DNA of 8,686 nucleotides, taken from contig CAZTLI010000222.1 in assembly GCA_964614375.1 (NCBI GenBank), positions 1-8,686 on the forward strand. Reading direction: 5' to 3'. Positions 1 through 6,940 of this stretch are shown one piece after another. The translations under genes were made by a program, and so were the position numbers. A model generated the notes under the pieces. The model ran no database searches. It saw nothing but the letters and a program-made list of their open reading frames with translations, and was not told the origin of the DNA. This DNA is from CAZTLI01 sp964614375. Its GTDB lineage: Bacteria > Chloroflexota > Anaerolineae > Aggregatilineales > Phototrophicaceae. Within the stretch, counting starts at the first letter, position 1. Each line of letters opens with the position of its first letter.

Positions 1-630
1 TGGGATAACTATGGCATCAGAACGATGGACGCCGTAATCGTTGACCCCATCGCCAGCAGTCAGACACCGCTGGATGTGATGAGCTTCGCCGTATCGTCGT
101 CCACGCCGATTGGTCAGCGTATCGCCGTAGAAAACGAACCAGATACGCTCACATTGTTCCGTGTCGCGCGCGGCATTGATGTCAGCAATACACCACCCGT
201 CAACAATGGTTGGGTCGTGATGTCGTCTGACCAGAGTTTTGGTGAAACCAATTTACAGACTCTATCCGAAAGCAACACCTACGCATTCGACGGTGGCGAA
301 GACCTCCCCGGCCCTATGCCGACGGTTGCATGGGCGTGGAATACAGATACGAATGCCCGTGTGCTGCTCATTGGTGATGGCGATTTCGTGACCAATGGGC
401 AGATATTCGCGACGAACGGCAATGCCATCCTCTTCACCGACGGATTAGCATGGCTGACTGGCTTTAGTGAACGGGTGACATTCCCAATCGAAGGCATTAT
501 CGGTGGTTTGCCCGTGTTGACAATAGATGGCCCCACGCTTGACAGCATTCGCCTGCTGACCATCGTCATTATGCCCGGTATCGTGTTTGCAGCGGGTGTG
601 ATTGTGTGGTTGAGGAGGTTGCGCGCATGA
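1..630 (+). CDS. GldG-like ABC-transporter accessory protein, C-terminal part (5' truncated)
   Basis: The reading frame is already open at base 1 and ends at TGA 628-630, so 209 C-terminal residues are visible; the true start lies upstream, and the first internal ATG (25) is not a start. The sequence resembles the C-terminal half of the GldG/ABC_transp_aux family (extracytoplasmic partner of ABC-2 type exporters, first known from gliding Bacteroidetes). Seen: the opening WDNYGIRTMDAVIVDP block, and near the C-terminus RVLLIGDGDFVTNG followed by GNAILFTDGLAWLTG, typical of the family's last alpha/beta segment. One hydrophobic segment (about LLTIVIMPGIVFAAGVIVWL) followed by RRLRA anchors the C-terminus in the membrane. 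The stop overlaps the next gene by ATGA, so the two are probably translationally coupled. The transported substrate cannot be told from this fragment. Confidence 0.85.
   Translation, partial: WDNYGIRTMDAVIVDPIASSQTPLDVMSFAVSSSTPIGQRIAVENEPDTLTLFRVARGIDVSNTPPVNNGWVVMSSDQSFGETNLQTLSESNTYAFDGGEDLPGPMPTVAWAWNTDTNARVLLIGDGDFVTNGQIFATNGNAILFTDGLAWLTGFSERVTFPIEGIIGGLPVLTIDGPTLDSIRLLTIVIMPGIVFAAGVIVWLRRLRA
612..618 (+). promoter_or_regulatory. Ribosome-binding site of the DUF4340 gene
   Basis: GAGGAGG lies inside the end of the upstream gene, 8 nt before ATG 627. It decides the start: the GTG at 606, which would give seven more residues, lies upstream of this site. Confidence 0.8.
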
Positions 631-1637
631 GAGGACGCGGTTCACTTCTCATATTGGCAGCCGTCTTCATCGGGATGGTAATGTTGCTATTGACGCAAAA
701 TTCGCAGCCTGCGCCATCGCCTCAAACGTCGGGCAGCACTTCAGGTGATAGCGAGACTGTCACCAATGACCCGACACGGTTGTTCCCCGGATTGACAACG
801 AACGACGTTCAAAGCCTCATTGTCAGCGAACCCAACACTGACGAGCCGCTGCGTTTTGAGCGTATGGACGATGACCGCTGGTTGGTGACGCTGCCTGATG
901 GCACGACAGATACGGTGCAAGCGAATGCTGAAGCGTATGTCAACAATATCATCACGCGCAGTTTCACGGGCACAGTACCCGGTGTCGAACCGGATGAATA
1001 CACCAACTTTGGTCTGACTGAACCGGACGCCAGCATCATTTTCGCGATTACCCTGCGAGATGAGACGACGCGGCGATTGCTTGTCGGACGCAGCACCGGG
1101 GATAACCGCCTCTATGCACGGGTAGAAGGGCGCGACACCGTTTATCTTATTTCACCCGCCACAATTGACCCCGAACCCACGCGCGCGGTAGACCTCGCAA
1201 CACCGTTTTATACGGCGTGGGATGTGGATGATATTTTCGCCATTCGCCTACAAAATCCACAACTGGGGCACACATTTGTCATAGGTCGTGGCGACAATGA
1301 TTTGTGGGCAGATGCAAACGGACGCCCAATTGACCAGACGGTCGCTAATGCCATTGCCCGCACTGTTGCGACGATGGGCTACAGCCGTAGTATCGCGATT
1401 GACGAGGCCATCACATTGAGCGACTTCGGCTTAAGTTTAGATGAAACCAGCCTATTCATCGAAATTATCCTGCGCGATGGCACGGGGCACGTCATCGCGG
1501 TGGGTAATCGTAACCCAACCAGCGACAGTTATTATGCGCTCGTGGATGAACACGAATTTATCTATCTCATCCCGCGTGACCCCGACCCGATTGCCTTCCT
1601 GACTTATTACCTCAATGAAGCCAATCCCGATGACTGA
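627..1637 (+). CDS. DUF4340 domain protein, membrane-anchored
   Basis: This 336-residue protein starts at ATG 627, which has a strong GAGGAGG 8 nt upstream and overlaps the previous stop as ATGA. Residues 6-23 form a hydrophobic signal anchor (MRGRG then LLILAAVFIGMVMLLL); residues 27-50 are a Ser/Thr/Pro-rich linker; the remainder would lie outside the cytoplasm. The body looks like DUF4340, with two related halves. Half one has FGLTEPDASIIFAITLRD (128-145), VGRS and VYLI (172-175). Half two has FGLSLDETSLFIEIILRD (267-284), VGNR and IYLI (312-315). DUF4340 genes commonly sit beside GldG-like genes in ABC-2 type clusters, as here, so a role as an accessory part of that transporter is inferred. 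Its biochemical function is unknown. Confidence 0.85.
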   Translation: MRGRGSLLILAAVFIGMVMLLLTQNSQPAPSPQTSGSTSGDSETVTNDPTRLFPGLTTNDVQSLIVSEPNTDEPLRFERMDDDRWLVTLPDGTTDTVQANAEAYVNNIITRSFTGTVPGVEPDEYTNFGLTEPDASIIFAITLRDETTRRLLVGRSTGDNRLYARVEGRDTVYLISPATIDPEPTRAVDLATPFYTAWDVDDIFAIRLQNPQLGHTFVIGRGDNDLWADANGRPIDQTVANAIARTVATMGYSRSIAIDEAITLSDFGLSLDETSLFIEIILRDGTGHVIAVGNRNPTSDSYYALVDEHEFIYLIPRDPDPIAFLTYYLNEANPDD

Positions 1638-1741
1638 TACGGACACACATGGAGATCAATGTATCAACTGCGTCACTGGCACAATTATTAACATTACATA
1701 AATTCGCTATAAAATCCCGGAAAATCCTTAACGCTAATTGC

Positions 1742-1770
1742 TTGACAAGCTATGGCGAAATCGGTACAGT
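1742..1770 (+). promoter_or_regulatory. Sigma70-type promoter for the rpoD cluster
   Basis: A perfect TTGACA -35 (1742-1747) is followed by a 17-bp spacer and TACAGT (1765-1770), a 4/6 match to TATAAT. The expected start is near 1777. The -35 with its 3' flank, TTGACAAGC, is identical to that of the S1-protein promoter at 6858. Predicted from sequence only. Confidence 0.6.
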
Positions 1771-1814
1771 ATTGGATGCGATGCTGGTCAAAACCTGCAC
1801 CTCGCGAAAAGTGT

Positions 1815-1833
1815 CCCTGTCTCTACGGCAGGG
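1815..1833 (+). promoter_or_regulatory. Hairpin in the rpoD leader
   Basis: CCCTGTC (1815-1821) can pair with GGCAGGG (1827-1833), giving a 7-bp stem with one G-U pair and a 5-nt loop. It is followed by TTTATT, which is too weak a U-tract for a confident terminator. If transcribed from 1742-1770 it would lie about 40-55 nt into the leader, where it could act as a weak attenuator or mRNA stabiliser; that role is speculative. Confidence 0.35.
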
Positions 1834-2004
1834 TTTATTGGCTAAAATAGTCGGCTTTATTTTTGGACGCCACTATGCAATCTGGTGAATATAACAATAT
1901 TCGCCAATGCCAGTTTTTTGCGTCATAATTGTTCGGTCAATGGAGATGTCTACTACCAACCATCAGTTAAGTGGGATGGTGGTGGACTTTGCGTGTGTAA
2001 ACCT

Positions 2005-3306
2005 ATGATGATGGTACAGGTGCAAGTGCAAAACGAAGAGCTTCAGGCTCAACTCATCGAAAAGGCCAAGCGTCAGGGTTCGATAACCTATGATGACATT
2101 TTGGCTGTTTTGCCGAATGTCGAGCAGGATGTTGCGCTGCTCGATAGTATCATGGATTCCTTGCTCGAAGCGGGCGTGGATGTGATACCGGGTTCACCAC
2201 CCGACGGCGCGAAACTCGGCGATAACGCGGACGACGATTTCGACTTTGATCTTGCGCTCGACAGCGGCCTGGATGATGACGAAATCGGCGACTTTGATGA
2301 GGAAAGTGAAGACGAGGAAGAACCTGTTTTCCTGCTGCGTGATGATGACCTTTCGGAAGATGCAGGTTATCAGCAAGCCCTGGATACAGATGATGTGGTC
2401 GGCCTGTATCTAAAAGAGGCCGGGCGTGTTCCCCTGTTGACCGCTCAAGAAGAGGTCGATCTCGCCAAACGCATGGAAACGGGCGAATTCGCCAAAGTCA
2501 AGCTGGAAGAACTCGAAAACGCAGGCCAGGACACCTTCGACGAAACCACCGAATTGCAGGCGCTGATGTTAGACGGCGAAATGGCGCAGGAACATCTGAT
2601 TCGGGCCAACGCGCGTCTGGTGATTAGTGTCGCGAAGAAATACATTGGTCGGGGTGTACCCTTTCTTGATTTGATTCAGGAAGGCAACATCGGCCTGATC
2701 CGCGCCACTAATAAATTCGAGTATCAACGCGGGCACAAGTTCAGTACCTACGCCACATGGTGGATTCGGCAGGCAGTCAGTCGCGCGGTCGCCGACCAGG
2801 GTCGGACGATTCGTGTGCCAGTTCACATGGGCGACCAACTGAATCGGATGCGCCGGGTGCAGTTGCAACTGCTGCAAGAACTGGGGCGTGACCCGAATAT
2901 CGACGAATTGGCACTCGGCATGGAAACCACGCCCGATAAGGTCGAAAACCTGCTGGAAATCGCGCGCCGTCCGGTCAGCCTCGAAACACCTATCGACGAC
3001 GAAGGTGATTCAACGTTTGGCGATTTTGTAGAAGACGCCAACAGCCCGGCCCCGGCAGAGGAAGTCGCGACGCATCTGCTGCACGAACAACTTCAGGCAT
3101 CGTTGGATCGTCTGCCACCCCGTGAAGCGCAAATTCTGCGTTTGCGTTATGGTCTCGCGGATGGTCGCGTCTATACGCTCGAAGAAGTCGGGCAGACTAT
3201 CGGCGTCACCCGTGAACGTGTTCGCCAGCTTGAAGCACAGGCGCTCAACCGTTTGCGACAGTCATCGGCGCATGTGATTCTACGTGATTACCTCTACGAG
3301 GAGTAA
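2005..3306 (+). CDS. rpoD: Primary RNA polymerase sigma factor RpoD/SigA
   Basis: The protein is the housekeeping sigma70 subunit that directs RNA polymerase to -35/-10 promoters. From ATG 2005 it has 433 residues. Region 1.1 is at about 10-62 (ITYDDILAVLP). An Asp/Glu-rich linker runs from 73 to 119. Region 1.2 is at about 128-160 (DDVVGLYLKEAGRVPLL). Region 2 is at about 195-270, with NARLVISVAKKYIGRGVPFL, DLIQEGNIGLIRA and the 2.3/2.4 block KFSTYATWWIRQAVSRA. Region 3 is at about 271-350. Region 4 is at about 362-427, with the helix-turn-helix LEEVGQTIGVTRERVRQLEA. Start choice is uncertain: ATGs at 2005, 2008 and 2011 are consecutive and lack a good Shine-Dalgarno, and GTG 1993 is possible after GGTGGTGG (1978-1985). 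A longer start (GTG 1885) adds 40 residues unlike any sigma factor. It heads a likely operon with the next two genes. Confidence 0.96.
   Translation: MMMVQVQVQNEELQAQLIEKAKRQGSITYDDILAVLPNVEQDVALLDSIMDSLLEAGVDVIPGSPPDGAKLGDNADDDFDFDLALDSGLDDDEIGDFDEESEDEEEPVFLLRDDDLSEDAGYQQALDTDDVVGLYLKEAGRVPLLTAQEEVDLAKRMETGEFAKVKLEELENAGQDTFDETTELQALMLDGEMAQEHLIRANARLVISVAKKYIGRGVPFLDLIQEGNIGLIRATNKFEYQRGHKFSTYATWWIRQAVSRAVADQGRTIRVPVHMGDQLNRMRRVQLQLLQELGRDPNIDELALGMETTPDKVENLLEIARRPVSLETPIDDEGDSTFGDFVEDANSPAPAEEVATHLLHEQLQASLDRLPPREAQILRLRYGLADGRVYTLEEVGQTIGVTRERVRQLEAQALNRLRQSSAHVILRDYLYEE
3298..3303 (+). promoter_or_regulatory. Ribosome-binding site deciding a TTG start
   Basis: GAGGAG overlaps the last rpoD codons and lies 7 nt before TTG 3311. 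No such site precedes the in-frame GTG at 3284, which would overlap rpoD by 23 nt. Confidence 0.65.
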
Positions 3307-3310
3307 CGGG

Positions 3311-4096
3311 TTGCGCGGACGAAGCACAGGCGGGCCCGTGTTATGGCCTCTCGCGTTTACCCTCATCGGGATTGTGCTTTTACTGCACAATTTCCTCCTG
3401 CTCGGCGAATTTAATGTCATCAATCTGTGGCCTCTACTGCTGGTTGTGGTAGGGGCACAGGTTTTGATTCGGGGCGATGTCACCGGCGGCGGAGAAGCAC
3501 GACGTTTCGGCATCACGCGCGGCAGTGTGGAATCGGGCACGCTGGAAATTAGCGCGGGCAGTGTTGACGTGGGTATCCGTGCGCTCAATACCCCTGAGCG
3601 ACTCATCGCAGGCCAATATGCCTATCAATCCCGCCCCGACCTCACGGTGCAAGATGCACACGCGCATCTGGTGATGGATCGGTCAAAAACGCCCTGGCTT
3701 TCGCTCAACGATTGGGAAATGGGCATCGCCAGACAAATGCCGTGGGAACTGTTCATCAGCACCCATCTGGGACAGGTCAACCTCGATTTATCGAGCCTGA
3801 TTATCCAGACCGTTCTGGTCGCCACTGGTTTTGGCGATATTCATCTGGTCTGCCCACCCGAAGCGTTTGGTTCGCTAAAACTCCATTCGACGCTGGGTAA
3901 CATCCATATCGTCACACCACCGGCGTATAAAAGCCTCATCGCCACGAAAACAGGCCGCTTCTTCAAAGTCCACTGGGATAGAAATCGCTATGAGGAAGTC
4001 GAACCCGGTGTCTACATGAGTCGTGACGCTGATCCCGATGCCCCGCTGATCGAAGTACAGGTCAGCGGCACATTTGGGGACGCATATCTGGCATAA
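3311..4096 (+). CDS. LiaF-like membrane protein with C-terminal beta-repeat (toast-rack) domain
   Basis: This protein has 261 residues from TTG 3311, chosen because GAGGAG lies 7 nt upstream and the start sits 4 nt after the rpoD stop; GTG 3338 is another, shorter option. Two hydrophobic segments lie at about 11-31 (LWPLAFTLIGIVLLLHNFLLL) and 39-54 (LWPLLLVVVGAQVLI). Both begin with the LWP motif of LiaI/LiaF-type membrane domains. The rest (about 77-261) is predicted beta-rich, with repeated short units: LGQVNLDL (153-160), FGDIHLV (174-180), LGNIHIV (195-201) and FGDAYL (255-260). This is the pattern of LiaF/YvqF 'cell-wall-active antibiotic response' and DUF4097-like domains. In Firmicutes LiaF inhibits the LiaS kinase and responds to cell-wall damage; no liaRS pair is seen here. 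A role in envelope-stress sensing is therefore inference. Confidence 0.75.
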   Translation: MRGRSTGGPVLWPLAFTLIGIVLLLHNFLLLGEFNVINLWPLLLVVVGAQVLIRGDVTGGGEARRFGITRGSVESGTLEISAGSVDVGIRALNTPERLIAGQYAYQSRPDLTVQDAHAHLVMDRSKTPWLSLNDWEMGIARQMPWELFISTHLGQVNLDLSSLIIQTVLVATGFGDIHLVCPPEAFGSLKLHSTLGNIHIVTPPAYKSLIATKTGRFFKVHWDRNRYEEVEPGVYMSRDADPDAPLIEVQVSGTFGDAYLA

Positions 4097-4100
4097 CATC

Positions 4101-4655
4101 ATGACCGCGACCGCTGGCTTTGTCATCCGTGATGGTTTGAAGCAGGATATTCCACCCTGCTTAGCGCTCGACCATCATTATGAAACCGACCATGTGTGGC
4201 AAATGCAGATACAACAATCTCCTACACAGTGGCACATCAAGTTCAACACCGAACGTCTCCCACGTACATTACGCACAGAATATCAACCCAGCAAAGCCCG
4301 ACTCGAACGCGCATTGGCCACCGACCAGTGTTTTTTGATCGCCGCGCTACGAAACGAGCCTGATGTACTCGGTTACCTGACGATGTTGAGCCAGCCTGTC
4401 GAAAATTATGGGCTTATACAAGACATCGTGGTCAGCGAGCCGTTTCGTCGCCACCGCATTGGCACACGACTCCTGACCGTGGCGCGCCAATGGGCGCACG
4501 AGCATGGTTTGACCCAACTGATTATTGAGATGCAAACGCAGAATTACCCCGCGATGTTGTTCTGTCAGGCATTTGGCTTCACATTTTGCGGCTTCAACGA
4601 CCAATACCTCCCCAGTCAGGATATTGCTATTTTTTTCGGTATGACGATACGTTAA
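4101..4655 (+). CDS. GNAT-family N-acetyltransferase
   Basis: This protein has 184 residues from ATG 4101, 4 nt after the preceding stop. An in-frame TTG at 4074 would overlap the upstream gene; neither has an obvious Shine-Dalgarno. The GNAT fold is visible in order. There is an N-terminal part with VWQM (32-35) and RLPRTLR (52-58), then beta4 QDIVVSEPFRRHRIGTRLL (107-125), holding the acetyl-CoA pyrophosphate loop as RRHRIGT, helix alpha3 to about 136, LIIEMQTQNYPAMLFCQAFGF (140-160) as motif B, and a last strand with FFG. The protein should transfer acetyl from acetyl-CoA to an amine; the substrate is not readable from sequence. The spacing suggests co-transcription with rpoD and the LiaF-like gene. 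Confidence 0.88.
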   Translation: MTATAGFVIRDGLKQDIPPCLALDHHYETDHVWQMQIQQSPTQWHIKFNTERLPRTLRTEYQPSKARLERALATDQCFLIAALRNEPDVLGYLTMLSQPVENYGLIQDIVVSEPFRRHRIGTRLLTVARQWAHEHGLTQLIIEMQTQNYPAMLFCQAFGFTFCGFNDQYLPSQDIAIFFGMTIR

Positions 4656-4739
4656 GCTATAGCGCTGTCATATTTTCCACTGGTGTTCTCATATCCGTGC
4701 GCTACACTACTATTGTGTGACAGGTCATAGGGTTCCACC

Positions 4740-6680
4740 GTGAACGATAATCTACTGCTGCTATTTCTCGATTTACTCAACGAAACGCTCACCGCCGGGA
4801 TTGTCATCATTGCCGCATCACTGTTGCTCTATAACTTCACGCGCAATCGCAATAATCGGGTCGCGCGCACGTCTGCAATTGTGCTGGCGACAGTGACGGT
4901 TGTCTATTTCTGGGAAGCACTCATCACGCTTGATCCATCACGCCAGTTACACGCCGCAGCACTGCGGTTGCAATGGATTGGCATTGCCCTCATCCCGGCG
5001 GCGCTCATTCACCTGTCAGATGCACTATTGGCAACCACTGGCCTGCATTCGCGGGGGCGGCGGCGGCGCATCGTCCGCATTCTCTACCTGATTAGCATTG
5101 CATTTCTGGTGATGGCGGCGTTTACGGATGTGCTTGTCCAACCTGTCGCCGGCAGTACGCCGCCCGGTATGCGCGCCGCGCCTGTATTTCCGCTATATGT
5201 CTTGTATTTTGTCCTTGCGAGCGTTGTCGCCTTCGTCAATGTCCACCGTGCCCGTGTGCGCTGTCTCACCACAGGCACTCGCCGACGCATGACCTATTTG
5301 CAAATCGCGATGTTGACGCCCGCGATTGGGGTCTTTCCTTATTCGGTGCTGCTAGAGCCGGGGGAGGAATTTTCCATCGCCGCCCTCATCCTACTCAATC
5401 TTGCCAATATCCTCGTCATTTTAATGCTGCTGTTTTTGGCGTATCCGCTTTCATTCTTCGGCTCGAATCGTCCAGACCGTGTCGTAAAAGCAGAACTCTT
5501 ACGAATGATGCTGCAAGGCCCCGCGACGGCGTTACTTGCACTCATTGTCATAACCTTTGTGACACCCACAACACGGATACTGGGTCTAGGCAGCGCAGAA
5601 TTCATCCCATTTGCGGTCGTCAGTATCATTCTGCTGTGGCAGTGGATGATTTCTCTGTCTATCCCCTGGCTCGAAAAATGGTTGATTTACTATGACGAGG
5701 ATGATTCCCAGCTTGCCAAACTGCAATCGCTCAGCCAACGCCTCCTCACCCGCAACGATCTGCTGCAACTGATTGCTGCCTTGCTCGAAACAACCTGTGA
5801 TTATTTGCGCGTCAACACGGCCTTCATCGCTGCGCTAACAGATAAAGATGTAGAAATCATCAAAATCATCGGTGACGACGAGCAGGTTGAACACGACATT
5901 GAGGCTAATGTCACATCAGCAATCACGCCCTTATATGAAACAGACCCCGAAACCCCTGCAACACGCCTGTGGGAATCATATTGGGTCGTGCCCTTATGGA
6001 GTTCACGCATTGGCGGCGATAATGGTCGCCACACACTCATTGGCTTCATGGGCATCGAAGCCCAATCTGACCAACTTGAACTTGCTGCCGACGAAGAACG
6101 CACCTTCTATCGCTATGTCAACCGCGCCGCCCGCACACTCGATGATATGCTGTTGCAGCAAGAAGTCTATGCCGCGTTAGAAGGCTTGCTGCCCCAGATT
6201 AATATTGATCGCAGTCAAGCACAGGAACTCGAATTCAAACAGGGACGCAGTATCGCATCCTCCAACATCCACCATAACCTTGATCGCGAACAGGTATGGG
6301 AGCAGGTACGCGCCGCCCTGCGCCACTATTGGGGTGGACCCGGCCTCACCAAGAGTCGTCTCTTGGAGCTGCGTAGCGTTGAAGAAATCTGCAAGCGCGA
6401 CGGCGAGACACCCGTTCATGCCCTGCGGACACTGCTTAATGACGCCATAGAAGCCCAACGTCCTGCGGGAGAGCGCAAAATGACCAGCCCGGAGTGGACA
6501 CTATATAATATTTCGCATTTGCGGTTTGTGGAAAAGAAAAAAGTGCGCGATGTCGCTCGACGATTGGCAATGAGCGAACCCGATCTCTACCGTAAGCAGC
6601 GCGCCGCGATAGATGCCGTGACCGATGCCGTCATCCTGATGGAAGAAGCGGCCCTGCAACGCAGTCACAATGGTGAGTGA
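4740..6680 (+). CDS. Multi-TM–GAF sensor with C-terminal helix-turn-helix, no kinase domain
   Basis: This 646-residue protein starts at GTG 4740, with AGGG 7 nt upstream (4729-4732). Hydrophobic segments lie at about 14-33, 44-62, 77-95, 111-133, 149-167, 185-204, 211-240, 259-279 and 288-308. The first seven resemble the 7TM region found at the N-terminus of some histidine kinases. An amphipathic linker (311-345) leads to a GAF-like domain (about 336-470; LLQLIAALLETTCDYLRVNTAFIAAL and VVPLW then LIGFMGI). After it come a block with LRHYWGGPGLTKSRLL (527-542) and a C-terminal HTH (about 592-622) reading VRDVARRLAMSEPDLYRKQR, similar to sigma-region-4/LuxR-type helices. No H-box, HATPase (N, G1, G2), GGDEF or HAMP is present. 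From memory, Chloroflexi carry related C-termini (WGGPxLT…SEPDLYRKQR). Inferred role: a membrane receptor acting directly on DNA or on a protein partner. Neither ligand nor target is known. Confidence 0.7.
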   Translation: MNDNLLLLFLDLLNETLTAGIVIIAASLLLYNFTRNRNNRVARTSAIVLATVTVVYFWEALITLDPSRQLHAAALRLQWIGIALIPAALIHLSDALLATTGLHSRGRRRRIVRILYLISIAFLVMAAFTDVLVQPVAGSTPPGMRAAPVFPLYVLYFVLASVVAFVNVHRARVRCLTTGTRRRMTYLQIAMLTPAIGVFPYSVLLEPGEEFSIAALILLNLANILVILMLLFLAYPLSFFGSNRPDRVVKAELLRMMLQGPATALLALIVITFVTPTTRILGLGSAEFIPFAVVSIILLWQWMISLSIPWLEKWLIYYDEDDSQLAKLQSLSQRLLTRNDLLQLIAALLETTCDYLRVNTAFIAALTDKDVEIIKIIGDDEQVEHDIEANVTSAITPLYETDPETPATRLWESYWVVPLWSSRIGGDNGRHTLIGFMGIEAQSDQLELAADEERTFYRYVNRAARTLDDMLLQQEVYAALEGLLPQINIDRSQAQELEFKQGRSIASSNIHHNLDREQVWEQVRAALRHYWGGPGLTKSRLLELRSVEEICKRDGETPVHALRTLLNDAIEAQRPAGERKMTSPEWTLYNISHLRFVEKKKVRDVARRLAMSEPDLYRKQRAAIDAVTDAVILMEEAALQRSHNGE

Positions 6681-6857
6681 TCGCGAACCCGCCGTAACTT
6701 AAAGGCTGATGTGCTTATGTATCCGCATGGAACTTCACATCGTGTCACGCTCCAAAAGTTGCGCCAATAAAACACGCATTCCTCTACTTCCCATGTAATT
6801 GAAGAAGATTAAACATTCTTAGGAATTTAAGACCATAATTGGCAGCATTCGGTCTGT

Positions 6858-6886
6858 TTGACAAGCAATCGACTGCTCCCTATAAT
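6858..6886 (+). promoter_or_regulatory. Exact-consensus sigma70 promoter of the S1 gene
   Basis: TTGACA (6858-6863), a spacer of exactly 17 bp and TATAAT (6881-6886) match the consensus in all twelve positions. The start is expected near 6893, giving a leader of about 78 nt. This is the strongest promoter in the window and should need no activator, so regulation, if any, is likely by repression or in the leader. Confidence 0.9.
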
Positions 6887-6940
6887 GACCAGCTCAGGGG
6901 GTTTTAGTGAAAATGACCCGTTTAATTGAGGTCGATTGCT
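6864..6940 (+). repeat. 10-bp perfect inverted repeat flanking the S1 promoter core
   Basis: AGCAATCGAC (6864-6873), placed in the promoter spacer directly after the -35, is the exact reverse complement of GTCGATTGCT (6931-6940), about 40 bp downstream of the expected start. The arms are 57 bp apart. Because the left arm precedes the start site it cannot pair in the mRNA, so if functional it would be a DNA-level operator pair. No regulator is identified. Confidence 0.45.

Larger units (their letters stand above)
1638..2004 (+). other. 367-bp intergenic region and leader upstream of rpoD
   Basis: This stretch is more AT-rich than the flanking genes, especially around 1681-1745. It holds the promoter at 1742-1770 and the hairpin at 1815-1833. 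It also has weaker -10-like boxes: TATAAA at 1708-1713 (poor TTATTA -35 at 1685-1690) and TAAAAT at 1843-1848 (no clear -35). No intrinsic terminator is visible for the upstream DUF4340 gene. A 79-codon open frame (1649-1888) spans the promoter and is not credible as a gene. If transcription starts near 1777, the sigma-factor mRNA has a leader of about 230 nt. Confidence 0.6.

Noticed and set aside
606..626. Earlier GTG start for the DUF4340 gene
   Set aside because: It lies upstream of the GAGGAGG that fits ATG 627, and the ATGA overlap supports 627.
1649..1888. 79-codon + strand open frame upstream of rpoD
   Set aside because: It spans the predicted promoter and hairpin, has no ribosome-binding site or recognisable family and overlaps the extended rpoD frame; treated as chance.
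1885..2004. N-terminal extension of RpoD from GTG 1885
   Set aside because: The extra 40 residues are Cys/aromatic-rich and unlike sigma-factor N-termini, and region 1.1 begins normally after ATG 2005.
2569..2877. Antisense open frame of 102 codons opposite rpoD
   Set aside because: It is a shadow of a strongly conserved coding region and has no independent start signals or family likeness.
4074..4100. Earlier TTG start for the GNAT gene
   Set aside because: It overlaps the LiaF-like gene and has no ribosome-binding site; the added residues do not resemble the family.
4656..4739. Palindrome GCTATAGC and CTGTCA/TGACAG repeat between the GNAT and sensor genes
   Set aside because: Stems are too short and lack a T-run for a terminator; no -35/-10 pair in this gap is convincing.
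6817..6832. TCTTA-GGAATT-TAAGA hairpin after the sensor gene
   Set aside because: A 5-bp AT-rich stem without a T-run is too weak for a terminator, and no regulator is suggested.
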